Origin: Casp-actino8 sp044358015
GTDB lineage: Bacteria; Actinomycetota; Acidimicrobiia; Acidimicrobiales; Ilumatobacteraceae
DNA length: 64,000 bases
Assembly: GCA_044358015.1 (NCBI GenBank)
Contig: JBIKOO010000003.1
Location: 45,156 to 109,155 of the forward strand
Reading direction: 5' to 3'
Positions 7,944-16,917 of the stretch are shown here, one piece after another; the stretch's first letter is position 1, and every line of letters begins with the position of its first letter. The position numbers were made by a program, and so were the translations under genes. The notes under the pieces were generated by a model, which had not been told where the DNA came from, did no database searches, and saw nothing but the letters and a program-made list of their open reading frames with translations.

Positions 7944-8772
7944 TATCGTTCAAGATGTGAGCACAACCTCGGATACACAGAACAAGAACTATGAAACTCT
8001 CTTAGTTGAGCGCAACGGTGGAGTTGTCACCATTACGTTCAATCGCCCTAAGCGTAAGAATGCCGTCAATGGCGTGATGTGGATTGAGCTACTTGAACTG
8101 CTGACCGAGATTCAGCACACATCATCTGATCGGGTGGTCGTTCTCACGGGAGCAAATGATGAGTTCTGTAGCGGTGCAGACTTAGTTGCGATGGGTGACG
8201 GCAGTGGCCGAGCCCACAGCCACTCGTACTACTCAATGCGCGAAGTCACGGGTGTCATCATGGCTCTGTCACGTTTGCCGCAACCCACGATTGCCAAAGT
8301 GCGTGGAGTTGCAGTAGGTGTTGGTTGCAACATGGCCCTTGGTTGTGACTTAGTTGTCGCTTCAGAAACCGCACGTTTTTCGCAGATCTTTTCAAAGCGC
8401 GGTATGTCGCTTGACGGTGGTGGCTCCTGGTTGTTGCCCCGCCGAGTCGGTTTGCATCGAGCTAAAGAAATGGCCTTTTTCGCCGACATCATTGATGCCG
8501 CTGAAGCCGACCGAATTGGACTCGTAAATCGTGTTGTGCCCGATGCTCAATTAGATGCTTTCGTTGCCGAATGGACCGATCGCTTGATTGCGTTGCCGCC
8601 GATTGCGTTGGCTCAATCGAAGCGCATGCTGAACAACTCAATGAACGTCACTCTTGAAGAAGCCCTTGATGACGAAGGCGTTGCGCAAACAGTCAACTTC
8701 GGAACCAAAGACACTCCCGAAGCCATTGCTGCTTGGATGGAAAAGCGCAACCCGGTCTTCAAAGGTCGCTGA
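7933..8772 (+). CDS. Enoyl-CoA hydratase/isomerase family protein
   Basis: Crotonase-fold enzyme of about 280 aa. Conserved features are NRPKRKNAVNG, the oxyanion-hole segment VLTGANDEFCSGADL, and the second one TIAKVRGVAVGVGCNMALGC. The usual catalytic glutamates of the two-Glu hydratases are not clearly present: the region reads FSKRGMSLDGGGSWLLPRRV, with Asp in the second position. Specificity is therefore open (hydratase, isomerase or thioesterase-like). Possible starts are TTG 7924, ATG 7933 and GTG 7957. A fatty acid or side-chain degradation role is inferred from the family. Confidence 0.9.
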   Translation: MSLIIVQDVSTTSDTQNKNYETLLVERNGGVVTITFNRPKRKNAVNGVMWIELLELLTEIQHTSSDRVVVLTGANDEFCSGADLVAMGDGSGRAHSHSYYSMREVTGVIMALSRLPQPTIAKVRGVAVGVGCNMALGCDLVVASETARFSQIFSKRGMSLDGGGSWLLPRRVGLHRAKEMAFFADIIDAAEADRIGLVNRVVPDAQLDAFVAEWTDRLIALPPIALAQSKRMLNNSMNVTLEEALDDEGVAQTVNFGTKDTPEAIAAWMEKRNPVFKGR

Positions 8773-8809
8773 CTCATTTACTGCTTGCCGATTCACTAGT
8801 TTGTAATCG

Positions 8810-9553
8810 GTGACTCAGCAAACAGCGCAACACTTGGTAGGCCGATGGGCATTGCGCGCATCGCTCGCCGTTTTCATCGTGGGTCTGTTGTTTGGTGGCG
8901 CTGGTTTCTCGACTGCTCATGCGTCGGTTCCGCCGACCACGATTCCAGTTGATGAACCAGTTGAAGGTGGGGGAGGTGTCGAAGTCCCGACCGATCAATC
9001 AACGACTGTTCCTGTGCCGACGAATACCGTGCCGGCAAGTTGCTTCATTCCGACACCAGTTCAAGCAACCTTTGTCGGTCGCTTATCGGCTTCTGATCGT
9101 CGCACCGCGCGTTTTGATGTCGTGCAAATGCGCGGCGGTTCACTTGAGGGATACGCGGTCGCCAGTTTGGTTGACGTGCAATATGACGAAGATGTGCGTT
9201 TCCTCAACCTTGACCAGAGTTACATCGTCGCCGTTGGTATTGATCAAACCTCGGGTGTGTTGTATTCAAAAATCCGTGATCCCGAACCGTTGTACGGCGG
9301 AAGCCAAGTGGTCGGATTGAATTCGGGAGTGAAGTGTCCTGAGGTCGAAGATGCGGTACGCACGTTGACGATGGACGCACGTTCAGTTGAAAGCGGAGTA
9401 TTGGCGCCACTGAAAACTGCTAAAGGCAAACTTGCTCAGGCAATTCTTTTGCCGTTTTTGTGGGTGTTTGGTGGCCTATTTGGTCTGGCAACCATCCGTG
9501 CGTTCATCGTGATGGTCTACCGCACTGGCCAGCGGGCCTGGAGTGGTCAGTGA
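8810..9553 (+). CDS. Secreted or membrane-anchored protein of unknown function
   Basis: Protein of 247 aa with an N-terminal signal/anchor (LAVFIVGLLFGGAGFSTAHA), a Pro/Thr/Val-rich low-complexity stretch (about 35-70), a small globular region with two Cys (residues about 75-185), and a C-terminal transmembrane helix (LLPFLWVFGGLFGLATIRAF) followed by basic residues. Both ends are hydrophobic, so the body is probably exposed outside the membrane. The GTG start lies 7 bases after TAGTTT, consistent with a leaderless transcript. No family is recognised. Confidence 0.75.
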   Translation: MTQQTAQHLVGRWALRASLAVFIVGLLFGGAGFSTAHASVPPTTIPVDEPVEGGGGVEVPTDQSTTVPVPTNTVPASCFIPTPVQATFVGRLSASDRRTARFDVVQMRGGSLEGYAVASLVDVQYDEDVRFLNLDQSYIVAVGIDQTSGVLYSKIRDPEPLYGGSQVVGLNSGVKCPEVEDAVRTLTMDARSVESGVLAPLKTAKGKLAQAILLPFLWVFGGLFGLATIRAFIVMVYRTGQRAWSGQ

Positions 9554-9605
9554 TATCGAGTGGTCAGTGATATCGAGTGGTCAGTGATTCAGGGTGGTCA
9601 GTAGT
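9541..9605. repeat. Short tandem repeat, 17-nt unit
   Basis: The unit GAGTGGTCAGTGATATC occurs twice in succession (9541-9557, 9558-9574), followed by two decayed copies up to the rpe stop. The array covers the last codons of the upstream gene and fills the convergent intergenic space. Confidence 0.85.
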
Positions 9606-10300
9606 TACTGTGCGGCGCGAGCAGCAGTAGCTTTCGCACGCAAGTCTTTGACTGCGAATTCAAGACCTTCGGTGTAACGGAACAAAGCGGTTCCAGCAAT
9701 CAACACGTTGGCGCCGGCTGCGGCAGCGCCTTCAATTGTTGACGGACCAATACCACCATCAACTTCAATGTTGACTTGATCAGACAGTCCGCGACGTTCG
9801 ATCAGTGCTTTGAGTTCCCGAATCTTGGGTTCCATTGATGCAATGTACGACTGACCACCAAAACCAGGATTCACTGTCATCACCAACACCATGTCCACGA
9901 GGTCAAGTACATGTTCAATTTCGCTTATGGGCGTGTGCGGGTTTAGCGCCACTGCGGCGTTGGCGCCCATTGAATTGATATTGCCTAACGTGCGATGTAA
10001 ATGCGGGCAGGCCTCAGCGTGAACGATGAGACGACTGCAACCCGCGTCGACATAGCGCTGAGCCAAAACGTCTGGTGTGAGGACCATGAGGTGCGCTTCA
10101 AAAGGCTTCTTGGTGTATTGGCGGGCTGACGCAATGACGTCGGGTCCAAAGGTGAGGTTGGGGACGAACTGACCGTCCATGACGTCCCACTGGAAGAGGT
10201 CAACGCCCGCGGCATCAAGTGCCTCAACTTCGGCGCCAAGCTTTGAGAAGTCGCAGGGCAAGACTGAGGGGGAGATCATGATCGGTAAGGACACGTCCAC
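9605..10300 (-). CDS. rpe: Ribulose-phosphate 3-epimerase
   Basis: TIM-barrel epimerase interconverting ribulose 5-phosphate and xylulose 5-phosphate in the pentose phosphate pathway. Diagnostic segments are ISPSVLPCDFSKLG, the metal ligands in DLFQWDVMDGQFVPNLTFGP and EAHLMV, the MTVNPGFGGQSYI loop and the VDGGIGPSTI phosphate site. Length is 224-231 aa depending on the start. ATG 10279 (MISPSVLP) matches the family's usual N-terminus, while 10300 is the longest form. Divergently transcribed from the RNA methyltransferase gene. Confidence 0.96.
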   Translation of the reverse strand: MDVSLPIMISPSVLPCDFSKLGAEVEALDAAGVDLFQWDVMDGQFVPNLTFGPDVIASARQYTKKPFEAHLMVLTPDVLAQRYVDAGCSRLIVHAEACPHLHRTLGNINSMGANAAVALNPHTPISEIEHVLDLVDMVLVMTVNPGFGGQSYIASMEPKIRELKALIERRGLSDQVNIEVDGGIGPSTIEGAAAAGANVLIAGTALFRYTEGLEFAVKDLRAKATAARAAQ

Positions 10301-10329
10301 ACGCTAGTCGGCTCTAGCCTGCGAGGGGT

Positions 10330-11571
10330 ATGACGAAGCGACCGATCCGTAAATCTGGCTCGCGGCCGTTACCCAATTTCGAAGTTCAAGTGCGTATCGA
10401 AAAGGTGGTCGCTGAGGGTGATGGCTTCGGTCATCTGCAGGACGGGCGAGTCATCTTTGTTGAAGGCGGTTTGCCGGGCGAACTCGTAGTTGCCAAAGTG
10501 TTGAAGCAATCAAAGGATTACGCCCGCGGCGTCGTGACCGAGGTACTTGAGGCGAGTGAACAACGCGTTGGGCCGCCATGTGAATATGTGGCGCAAGGTT
10601 GTGGTGGCTGCGATTTGCAACATGCATCAGTGGCCCTGCAACGACAGATCAAGTTTGACATCGTGCACGAGTCACTTGTCCGGCTTGGCAAAATTGTTGA
10701 TCCCGACGTTCGGCTCTATGAATCTGCAGAGTTGCCAGTGGTCGCGGCCCGCACCACGTTGCGCGTGGCCAGTGCTTCTCAAGGAGTCGGGTTCCGTCAG
10801 CGCCGCAGTCACGATGTCGTACCCATCGAGCGTTGTCTCGTTGCGCATCCATCGTTGAATGAATTGTTGCCAACGATGCGCCTTGACGGAGCTGAAGAGT
10901 GTGTCGTGCGGGTTGGTGTCGCGAGCGGTGAACGAATGGCCTGGGCTGAACCGGCTGATTCGGTGAGTGGACTGCCAGTCAATGTTGGTCTTAATTCTGA
11001 TGCGTTGGTGCATGAATCAATTTCGGGCCAAACGTTTCAGATTTCGGCGTCGTCATTTTTTCAATCGTCTCCGCAAGCAGCATCGGCTTTGGTTGAAGCA
11101 ACTCGACGTGCGCTGGGTGATGTCAATTCATGGGGAGACGGCCCACTGGTTGATGCGTATTGCGGAGTCGGCCTCTTCGCGACCACAGTTTTCCCTGCAG
11201 ATCGGCACGTGATTGCGATCGAATCCAATCCGTCGGCGTGCGCAGATGCGCGAGTGAACGTTGCGGGTCGTGATATCGAAATTGTGCAGGCGCCAGTCGA
11301 AGAATGGCAGTCAGTCGAAGCCGCTGTTGTCGTAGCAGACCCAGCTCGAGATGGCCTGCGGGCTGGTGGAGTGCAAGTACTCACCGCAACCAAAGCGTCG
11401 GTGATTGTTCTTATATCGTGTGATCCCGCGTCGCTTGGTCGAGACGCGCGATTGCTCAATGACCAGCATTATCGCTTGGAATACAGCGAGGTTCTTGATC
11501 TCTTTCCGCACACGCACCATGTTGAAGTTGTGAGTCGATTTGTTCGAGATGAAAGTATGGAACCTCTATGA
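10330..11571 (+). CDS. TRAM-domain class I SAM-dependent RNA methyltransferase (RumA/TrmA family)
   Basis: Uracil-5-methyltransferase-type enzyme of 413 aa. An N-terminal TRAM domain (about residues 15-75) is followed by a Cys cluster beginning near residue 83 (CEYVAQGCGGCDLQH) that binds a 4Fe-4S cluster in RlmD-like members. The SAM site reads LVDAYCGVGLFA, and the nucleophilic Cys lies in VLISCDPASLGRDA near residue 363. DPARDGL is also present. The exact target, rRNA or tRNA uridine, cannot be decided from sequence. TAGCCT and GAGGGG precede the ATG. It overlaps psuG by four bases (ATGA), so the two are coupled. Confidence 0.93.
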   Translation: MTKRPIRKSGSRPLPNFEVQVRIEKVVAEGDGFGHLQDGRVIFVEGGLPGELVVAKVLKQSKDYARGVVTEVLEASEQRVGPPCEYVAQGCGGCDLQHASVALQRQIKFDIVHESLVRLGKIVDPDVRLYESAELPVVAARTTLRVASASQGVGFRQRRSHDVVPIERCLVAHPSLNELLPTMRLDGAEECVVRVGVASGERMAWAEPADSVSGLPVNVGLNSDALVHESISGQTFQISASSFFQSSPQAASALVEATRRALGDVNSWGDGPLVDAYCGVGLFATTVFPADRHVIAIESNPSACADARVNVAGRDIEIVQAPVEEWQSVEAAVVVADPARDGLRAGGVQVLTATKASVIVLISCDPASLGRDARLLNDQHYRLEYSEVLDLFPHTHHVEVVSRFVRDESMEPL

Positions 11572-12467
11572 AGCCCGTGTTATCTGCCGAAGTCGCTGCA
11601 GCAATAGCTGATGGTCGTCCAATCGTTGCGATGGAATCTACGATCTATTCGCACCTTGGTTTGCCATCGCCGGCAAACCGCGAAGCTCTTGATCGTTGTA
11701 GCGCAGCCATTCGCAGCGGAGGTTGCGTTCCTGCGGTCACGGCAATTCTTGATGGCGTCGTGCGACTTGGTCTCTCTGAAGCCGAACACGAACGCATTCT
11801 TGGTCCCGCTCGCAAAGTTGCAGAACGCGATATCGCGGTAGCAGTTGCTCAGAAATGGGATTTCGGTGCAACAACTGTTTCGGCGGCAGTGTCAATCGCT
11901 GCAGCCGGGGGAGTCAGTGTTTTTGCAACTGGTGGCATTGGTGGTGTGCATCGCGGTGCCGAACTCACTGGCGATATCTCGGCCGATCTTGATGCGATTG
12001 CGTCCTATCCCGTCGTGACCGTCTCGGCGGGAGCGAAAGCATTTCTCGATTTGCCTCGAACGCTTGAGTATTTCGAAACCATCGGTGTGCCGGTCATCGG
12101 TTGGAAACATGAATGGTTTCCAGCGTTCTACACGCGTTCGTCGGGCTTAAAAGTTCCACACCAAGTGCAATCGGCTTCTGAAGTTGCCGACATTTTGTTG
12201 CATCGTTCGCGAGCAAACACAGGAGTTTTATTGACAGTTCCGATTCCGGTTGAAGCCGAACTTGATGCAACACAACTTGATTCGGTGTTGGTACAAGCGT
12301 TAATTGATTGCGAGGCTGCCGGAATTCGTGGAGCGGCAGTGACGCCATTTGTGCTTGGTCGAATTGGACAAGCCACGCAAGGACGAAGTGTTCCGGCAAA
12401 TCTGGCGTTGGCAGAAAACAACGCACGAGTTGCGGCCGAAGTCGCCGTCGCCATTGCCGAAAAATAG
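11568..12467 (+). CDS. psuG: Pseudouridine-5'-phosphate glycosidase
   Basis: Enzyme that cleaves pseudouridine 5'-phosphate into uracil and ribose 5-phosphate. Family hallmarks are IVAMESTIYSHLGLPSPANR, GGCVPAVTAILDG, FATGGIGGVHRGAE, DISADLDAI, GYPVIGW-like VPVIGWKHEWFPAFY, and the C-terminal AAVTPFVL. Length 299 aa is typical. No pseudouridine kinase (psuK) is adjacent. The gene is coupled to a uracil-modifying RNA methyltransferase, so both genes deal with modified uridine. Confidence 0.96.
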   Translation: MKPVLSAEVAAAIADGRPIVAMESTIYSHLGLPSPANREALDRCSAAIRSGGCVPAVTAILDGVVRLGLSEAEHERILGPARKVAERDIAVAVAQKWDFGATTVSAAVSIAAAGGVSVFATGGIGGVHRGAELTGDISADLDAIASYPVVTVSAGAKAFLDLPRTLEYFETIGVPVIGWKHEWFPAFYTRSSGLKVPHQVQSASEVADILLHRSRANTGVLLTVPIPVEAELDATQLDSVLVQALIDCEAAGIRGAAVTPFVLGRIGQATQGRSVPANLALAENNARVAAEVAVAIAEK

Positions 12468-12474
12468 TTGCGAG

Positions 12475-13065
12475 TTAGATCTTTCGCATAGTTCGTTCAA
12501 CGCGTTGCAGGAACTTGTCGCGTTTTGCGATTGTTGACGAATCAATGTTGAACAATCGAAGCCACGTTGTTTGACAACGTCGATGACAAATAGCGCGCAA
12601 CGAACGCGTCACGATCTTGCTTCCGTTGTCTCGAACAACGAGTGAAGCCAAACGTGGTCCACCGAATGTTGTGATCCCTATCAGCCGTCGCACGTTGGTG
12701 AGTCCGGGCTGCAACTTCAGTGTTTGCGGGTCAACTGAAAACGCAATTCCCGGCAACATGGTTCGGTCAATCCAACCTTTCAATATCGCCGGCATCGAAC
12801 TCCACCACGTCGGGTACACGAAGACAATCGTTGAACATTCTTGAATGAGGCGAGTGTGTTCAATCACCATGGGGTCAATCGCTGGCTCTGAAGTCGGGTA
12901 GGCCGCTAATTCGGTCCGAGTCAGAGCGGGGGAATAGTCGAGGCCGTAGAGGTCGATCACTGACACAGCATGGTCTCGGTTGGCGAGAGTGGAGGCCAAC
13001 CGATCAACGATGGCATGACTGAAAGAGTCGGGGTTGGGTTGGGCGAGGACAACGAGAACCTTCAT
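12475..13065 (-). CDS. NAD(P)H-dependent oxidoreductase, flavodoxin-2 fold
   Basis: Protein of 196 aa related to NQO1/KefF/MdaB-type quinone reductases. The FMN-binding N-terminus KVLVVLAQPNPDSFSHAIVD and the FVYPTWWSSMPAILKGWID segment are diagnostic. ATG 13065 was chosen because TCCTCC on the plus strand gives a GGAGGA ribosome binding site seven bases upstream, and the longer frame runs into tRNA-Lys. Substrate is not predictable. It is convergent with psuG and separated by 7 bases. Confidence 0.9.
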   Translation of the reverse strand: MKVLVVLAQPNPDSFSHAIVDRLASTLANRDHAVSVIDLYGLDYSPALTRTELAAYPTSEPAIDPMVIEHTRLIQECSTIVFVYPTWWSSMPAILKGWIDRTMLPGIAFSVDPQTLKLQPGLTNVRRLIGITTFGGPRLASLVVRDNGSKIVTRSLRAICHRRCQTTWLRLFNIDSSTIAKRDKFLQRVERTMRKI

Positions 13066-13117
13066 GGCTTGTCCTCCCAGGAGTAGGGGGTGAATCCCTG
13101 AAATGAGCAAACAGTGG

Positions 13118-13189
13118 TGCACCCCCTGGGATTCGAACCCAGAACCAATGGATTAAGAGTCCACTGCTCTGCCATTGAGCTAGAGGTGC
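13118..13189 (-). tRNA. tRNA-Lys(CTT)
   Basis: A cloverleaf folds on the minus strand: acceptor GCACCTC/GGGGTGC, the D-arm AGCTCAATGGCAGAGC, the anticodon loop CTCTTAA with CTT, and a T-arm containing GGTTCGAATCC. Discriminator is A. The CCA end is not encoded. Confidence 0.95.
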
Positions 13190-13282
13190 GCAACGCGAAG
13201 AAGCAGTGTAGATCAGCCAACACAGCGGTCGGGGTATCTGACCGGTCTTTGGACTGGCTAACCAGCGACTTCGTATGTTTTG

Positions 13283-13357
13283 GGTGAACGAGGGGTCTCG
13301 AACCCCCGGCCTTCAGTACCACAAACTGACGCTCTAACCAACTGAGCTACGCCCACC
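13283..13357 (-). tRNA. tRNA-His(GTG)
   Basis: Cloverleaf on the minus strand with acceptor GTGGGCG/CGTTCAC, anticodon loop TTGTGGT (GTG), T-arm GGTTCGAGACC, discriminator C and an extra encoded G at the -1 position, the identity marks of tRNA-His. It precedes tRNA-Lys on the same strand, so the two may be cotranscribed. Confidence 0.95.
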
Positions 13358-13483
13358 ATGTGACCCGTCTATTCTGCCATATCGAACACGGAATCGCACC
13401 GTTCATTCGCCCGAAACTCTCTTGTTACGCCCTGTCCATTTTTGGTGTTAAGGTGTTCTCAACCGTAAAAGGGGTGTTTAACC

Positions 13484-14863
13484 GTGTCCTCCACGGAATC
13501 TGCAGTCACCAATGCTCACAGTCTTAGCTGGAGAGCGAAGGAAATCACTCGACGTGAGATCGCGCTGTACGCACAGCGAACTCAAGGCTCGCAAAAAGCA
13601 ACTGAGCGAGCCCGACTTGTCATGCCACTCGGAGTGCCATCAAGTTTTCAGGCCTACGATCCGCATCCGATAGTCGTCAAGGCCGCACGTGGTGCCTCGA
13701 TGTGGGATGTTGACGACAACGAATACGTCGATTACGACATGGGCTTTGGTGCGCTCTTTAGCGGCCACATCAACCCAGTTGTACGACGCGCCGTTGACGA
13801 GCAGCTCGACAACGGCACATTGTTCGTGACGCCATGTGAACTCAATGCCGACGTCGCCGAACTGTTGGGCGAACGTTATGGGTTGCCAATGTGGCGCTTC
13901 ACCAACTCGGGAACCGAAGCAACGATGGACGCCATTCGTGTCGCCCGTGGTGCAACGGGTCGCGAAAAGATTGTCAAGGTTGAAGGTGGCTATCACGGTC
14001 ACCACGATGAAGTGATGATCTCGATGAAGCCGTCACTCGATGTGGCTGGTCCGGCCGATCGACCGAACTCAGTGCCGGCAACTGCTGGCGTGACGCGTGC
14101 AGTTCTTGGTGACACCATCGTGATTCCGTATAACGATGCCGAAGCGCTTGAGCGAGTCTTGCGCAACGAAGATGTTGCCTGTTTCATCGTTGAACCCGTG
14201 ATGGAGAACATCGGTATTTGTTTGCCCGATGACGGTTATCTGCAAGCAGTTCGCGAAATCACTTCTCGCTACGGAACGTTGTTGATTTTTGATGAAGTGA
14301 AGACCGGAATTACTGCCGGTTGGGGCGGGGCGACAGGTGCGCTTGGCGTCATGCCAGACTTGGTTGCTCTCGCTAAATCGATCGGTGGTGGCTTGCCACT
14401 TGGCGCCTTCGGTGGCAAGCGCGAATACATGGATCAAATCACCATGGGTCGCGTGGTTCACCTTGGTACATACAACGGCAACCCGTTATGTATGGCCGCA
14501 GCAAAAGCAGTGTTGTCAGAGGTCTGTACTCCGCAAGCAACAACTGCAGCTATTGGTCGAAACAAGATGTTGGTTGATGCCTGTACCGACATCATTGAAG
14601 ACGCCGGATTGCCAGCGCACACGGTGCAGTTTGGTGCGAAAGGTTGCGTCACTTGGACACCCGAGCCGATTCGCAACTATCGCGATTACAAGAAGACCGA
14701 TCTTGATATTGCATTTGCTCAATGGATTCATGGGATCAATCGCGGCATCTTGTTGCCACCGGGTCTTGATGAACAGTGGTTGATCTCAATCATGCACACC
14801 GATGAGGAAGCATTGCGATACGCCAATGTTTTCGGTGATTTTGTTGCTGAACTAACTCAATGA
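13484..14863 (+). CDS. Class III PLP-dependent aminotransferase, glutamate-1-semialdehyde aminomutase-like
   Basis: Protein of 459 aa with fold-type I PLP hallmarks: the N-terminal substrate segment DPHPIVVKAARGASMWDVDD, RFTNSGTEATMDAIRVARG (phosphate site), GGYHGHHDE, IFDEVKTG with the PLP-nitrogen Asp, and the Schiff-base lysine in ALAKSIGGGLPLGAFGG near residue 297. It is most like HemL-type aminomutases but carries about 30 extra N-terminal residues. It is not next to other haem genes, so a different amino-substrate is possible. The GTG start 13484 has AAGGGGTG 9-16 bases upstream. It overlaps the DUF983 gene by four bases (ATGA). Confidence 0.88.
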   Translation: MSSTESAVTNAHSLSWRAKEITRREIALYAQRTQGSQKATERARLVMPLGVPSSFQAYDPHPIVVKAARGASMWDVDDNEYVDYDMGFGALFSGHINPVVRRAVDEQLDNGTLFVTPCELNADVAELLGERYGLPMWRFTNSGTEATMDAIRVARGATGREKIVKVEGGYHGHHDEVMISMKPSLDVAGPADRPNSVPATAGVTRAVLGDTIVIPYNDAEALERVLRNEDVACFIVEPVMENIGICLPDDGYLQAVREITSRYGTLLIFDEVKTGITAGWGGATGALGVMPDLVALAKSIGGGLPLGAFGGKREYMDQITMGRVVHLGTYNGNPLCMAAAKAVLSEVCTPQATTAAIGRNKMLVDACTDIIEDAGLPAHTVQFGAKGCVTWTPEPIRNYRDYKKTDLDIAFAQWIHGINRGILLPPGLDEQWLISIMHTDEEALRYANVFGDFVAELTQ

Positions 14864-15288
14864 GTTTTCCTGTTCAGCCTTTGCCATCTAAGGGCAAAAT
14901 GATTCGCCGTTCGTTGTTGCGTCATTGCCCACGTTGTGGAAACCATCGCGCATGGTTTACGAACTGGTTTAAACAAAGTGATCACTGCATCGGTTGCGGA
15001 ATCAAGCGGACGCGCGACACCGATGGGCATGAGCTTGGGTCAATGACGATTGCCTCAGTCGTGAACATCACTCTCATTGTGATTGCAATGGGCGTTGCGA
15101 TTGCTCTCACCGCACCAGATGTGCCCGTGCTCACCCTGTACATCGTGCTGGCTTCGGCGGCACTCATTTTTCCGATATTGACATGGCCAATGACCCACAC
15201 TTTGTGGATGGCCATTGACCTGATCGTGCGCCCGATGAGTCCTCACGAAGCCGCCGACGCTCAAACCTGGCTCGAAAACCAGTCGTAA
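14860..15288 (+). CDS. DUF983 family membrane protein
   Basis: Protein of 142 aa with an N-terminal zinc-ribbon-like part (HCPRCGNHRAWF, then DHCIGCGIKRTRD) and two hydrophobic helices (about residues 65-85 and 90-112), the layout of DUF983. The four cysteines form two CxxC pairs that could bind metal. Function is unknown. The coupling with the upstream aminotransferase may be local only. Confidence 0.85.
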   Translation: MSFPVQPLPSKGKMIRRSLLRHCPRCGNHRAWFTNWFKQSDHCIGCGIKRTRDTDGHELGSMTIASVVNITLIVIAMGVAIALTAPDVPVLTLYIVLASAALIFPILTWPMTHTLWMAIDLIVRPMSPHEAADAQTWLENQS

Positions 15289-15359
15289 TCGAACTTTCTT
15301 GGGGTTCGGGCACCCCCTCTGAGCAGGTCAAACACCTGTTCGTATCGACAATGCTTGAC

Positions 15360-15373
15360 CGAACACTCGTTCG
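15360..15373 (+). promoter_or_regulatory. LexA-binding SOS box upstream of recA
   Basis: The sequence CGAACACTCGTTCG is a CGAAC-N4-GTTCG palindrome, the core of the actinobacterial and Gram-positive LexA box. It is located 136 bases before the recA start, so damage-induced, LexA-repressed recA transcription is expected. TACGCT a few bases downstream (15377-15382) could be the -10 element. Confidence 0.8.
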
Positions 15374-15508
15374 TAGTTACGCTCTTGTCATTCGCCGCAC
15401 ACGGGTGCCCGCACAACTACTGTGCAACACCCATTTCGTACGGTCCAAGTTATGGCAAACAAACCAACACCCACAGCAACCAACAACTCAACAGCGAAAG
15501 GCAATGCA

Positions 15509-16552
15509 ATGAGCAACGATCGTGAAAAAGCCCTTGAAATGGCTCTAGCCCAAATCGACAAGCAGTATGGCAAAGGCTCCATCATGCGGATGGGTGACAA
15601 GACCGACATGGCTATCGAAGCCATCCCGACTGGTGCTTTGGCACTCGACGTCGCACTCGGAATTGGCGGATTGCCCCGTGGTCGCGTGGTCGAGATCTAC
15701 GGTCCCGAATCATCGGGTAAGTCAACCCTCGCTATGCATGTTGTGGCTGAGGCTCAGCGCAACGGCGGAATCTGCGCCTACATCGACGCCGAACACGCGA
15801 TGGACCCGGTGTACGCACGAGCCATCGGTGTCGACATCGATCAGTTGTTGATCTCGCAGCCCGACACTGGTGAACAGGCTCTCGAAATCGCCGACATGCT
15901 GATTCGTTCGGGAGCACTTGACGTGGTCGTCATTGACTCCGTTGCCGCATTGACGCCAAAGGCCGAAATCGAAGGCGATATGGGCGACAGCCATATGGGA
16001 CTGCAGGCCCGTTTGATGAGCCAGGCGTTGCGTAAGTTGACCGCCAACCTCAACAAGTCCAACACCATCGCCATCTTCATTAACCAGTTGCGCGAAAAGA
16101 TTGGTGTGATGTTCGGTTCACCCGAAACCACCCCTGGTGGTCGAGCACTCAAGTTCTACTCATCAGTTCGTCTCGACATTCGTCGTATTGAGTCGATCAA
16201 AGACGGCGCCGAAGTTGTCGGTAACCGCACCCGCGTCAAAGTGGTCAAGAACAAAGTGTCGCCGCCATTCCGTCAGGCCGAATTTGACATCATGTACGGC
16301 AAGGGCATTAGCCGCGAAGGTTCAGTACTCGACATGGCCGTCGACCTCAACATCATCAAGAAGTCCGGTGCTTGGTTCACCTATGACGGTGAGCAAATGG
16401 GTCAGGGTCGCGAGAACGCCAAGAACTTCCTCATGGAGAACACCGAGATCATGGTCGAGGTCGCCGAAAAGGTGCGTATCGCTGCCGGTCTGGGCGATGC
16501 ACCAGAAGTTGAGTTCACCGCAGCAGATGAAGAGCCGATCAATCTCGACTGA
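15509..16552 (+). CDS. recA: Recombinase RecA
   Basis: DNA strand-exchange ATPase of homologous recombination and SOS coprotease. Motifs include GKGSIMRMGD, Walker A GPESSGKST near residue 65, the Walker B VVIDSVAALTP, the DNA-binding loop L1 EGDMGDSHMGLQAR and L2 NQLREKIGVMFGSPETTPGG. ATG 15509 gives 347 aa, starts at the family's normal N-terminus (SNDREKALEMAL) and is preceded by AAAGG; GTG 15422 and ATG 15452 would add a Thr/Asn-rich extension. An SOS box lies upstream. No recX follows; two tRNA genes do. Confidence 0.97.
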   Translation: MSNDREKALEMALAQIDKQYGKGSIMRMGDKTDMAIEAIPTGALALDVALGIGGLPRGRVVEIYGPESSGKSTLAMHVVAEAQRNGGICAYIDAEHAMDPVYARAIGVDIDQLLISQPDTGEQALEIADMLIRSGALDVVVIDSVAALTPKAEIEGDMGDSHMGLQARLMSQALRKLTANLNKSNTIAIFINQLREKIGVMFGSPETTPGGRALKFYSSVRLDIRRIESIKDGAEVVGNRTRVKVVKNKVSPPFRQAEFDIMYGKGISREGSVLDMAVDLNIIKKSGAWFTYDGEQMGQGRENAKNFLMENTEIMVEVAEKVRIAAGLGDAPEVEFTAADEEPINLD

Positions 16553-16577
16553 GCCAGGCTTGATCGAGGGCTGACCA

Positions 16578-16606
16578 TTGGGCATTGACCTCGTGGCTGA
16601 TAACCT
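16578..16606 (+). promoter_or_regulatory. Candidate promoter of tRNA-Asn
   Basis: TTGGGC and TAACCT are separated by 17 bases and end 11 bases before the tRNA. The match to the sigma-70 consensus is moderate. Confidence 0.45.
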
Positions 16607-16617
16607 CGGAATCGCCT

Positions 16618-16690
16618 TCCGAGATAGCTCAGCTGGCAGAGCAGCTGACTGTTAATCAGCGGGTCGCAGGTTCGAGCCCTGCTCTCGGAG
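16618..16690 (+). tRNA. tRNA-Asn(GTT)
   Basis: Acceptor TCCGAGA/TCTCGGA, D-arm AGCTCAGCTGGCAGAGC, anticodon stem GCTGA/TCAGC with loop CTGTTAA (GTT), T-arm AGGTTCGAGCCCT. Discriminator G. No CCA encoded. Confidence 0.96.
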
Positions 16691-16698
16691 CACATAAC

Positions 16699-16732
16699 GC
16701 AGGGTCCGCCATCGGCGGGCCCTGCGCCTTTT
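16699..16732 (+). terminator. Intrinsic terminator after tRNA-Asn
   Basis: A strong hairpin formed by GCAGGG-t-CCGCC, loop ATC and GGCGG-g-CCCTGC is followed by GCCTTTT. It lies between the two tRNA genes, so the second tRNA probably needs its own promoter or depends on read-through. Confidence 0.8.
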
Positions 16733-16806
<74 letters not shown>

Positions 16807-16840
16807 CGCATGTGAGCCACTCATTGTGGTGTGAATCGAA

Positions 16841-16885
16841 GTGGCCCCGAGTGTTCTGTCGAACAATCGGGGCCATTTGACTTTT
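16841..16885. terminator. Hairpin downstream of the first paralogous 217-aa gene (copy 1)
   Basis: TGGCCCCGA and TCGGGGCCA pair around a shorter TGTTC/GAACA stem. TTTGACTTTT follows on the plus strand, so it could end the tRNA transcript. The same hairpin recurs at 17720-17755 after the second paralogue, so it also looks like the 3' boundary of each minus-strand gene. Confidence 0.6.
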
Positions 16886-16917
16886 CGAATCGGCTGAACC
16901 GACGTGATCGTACGCTG

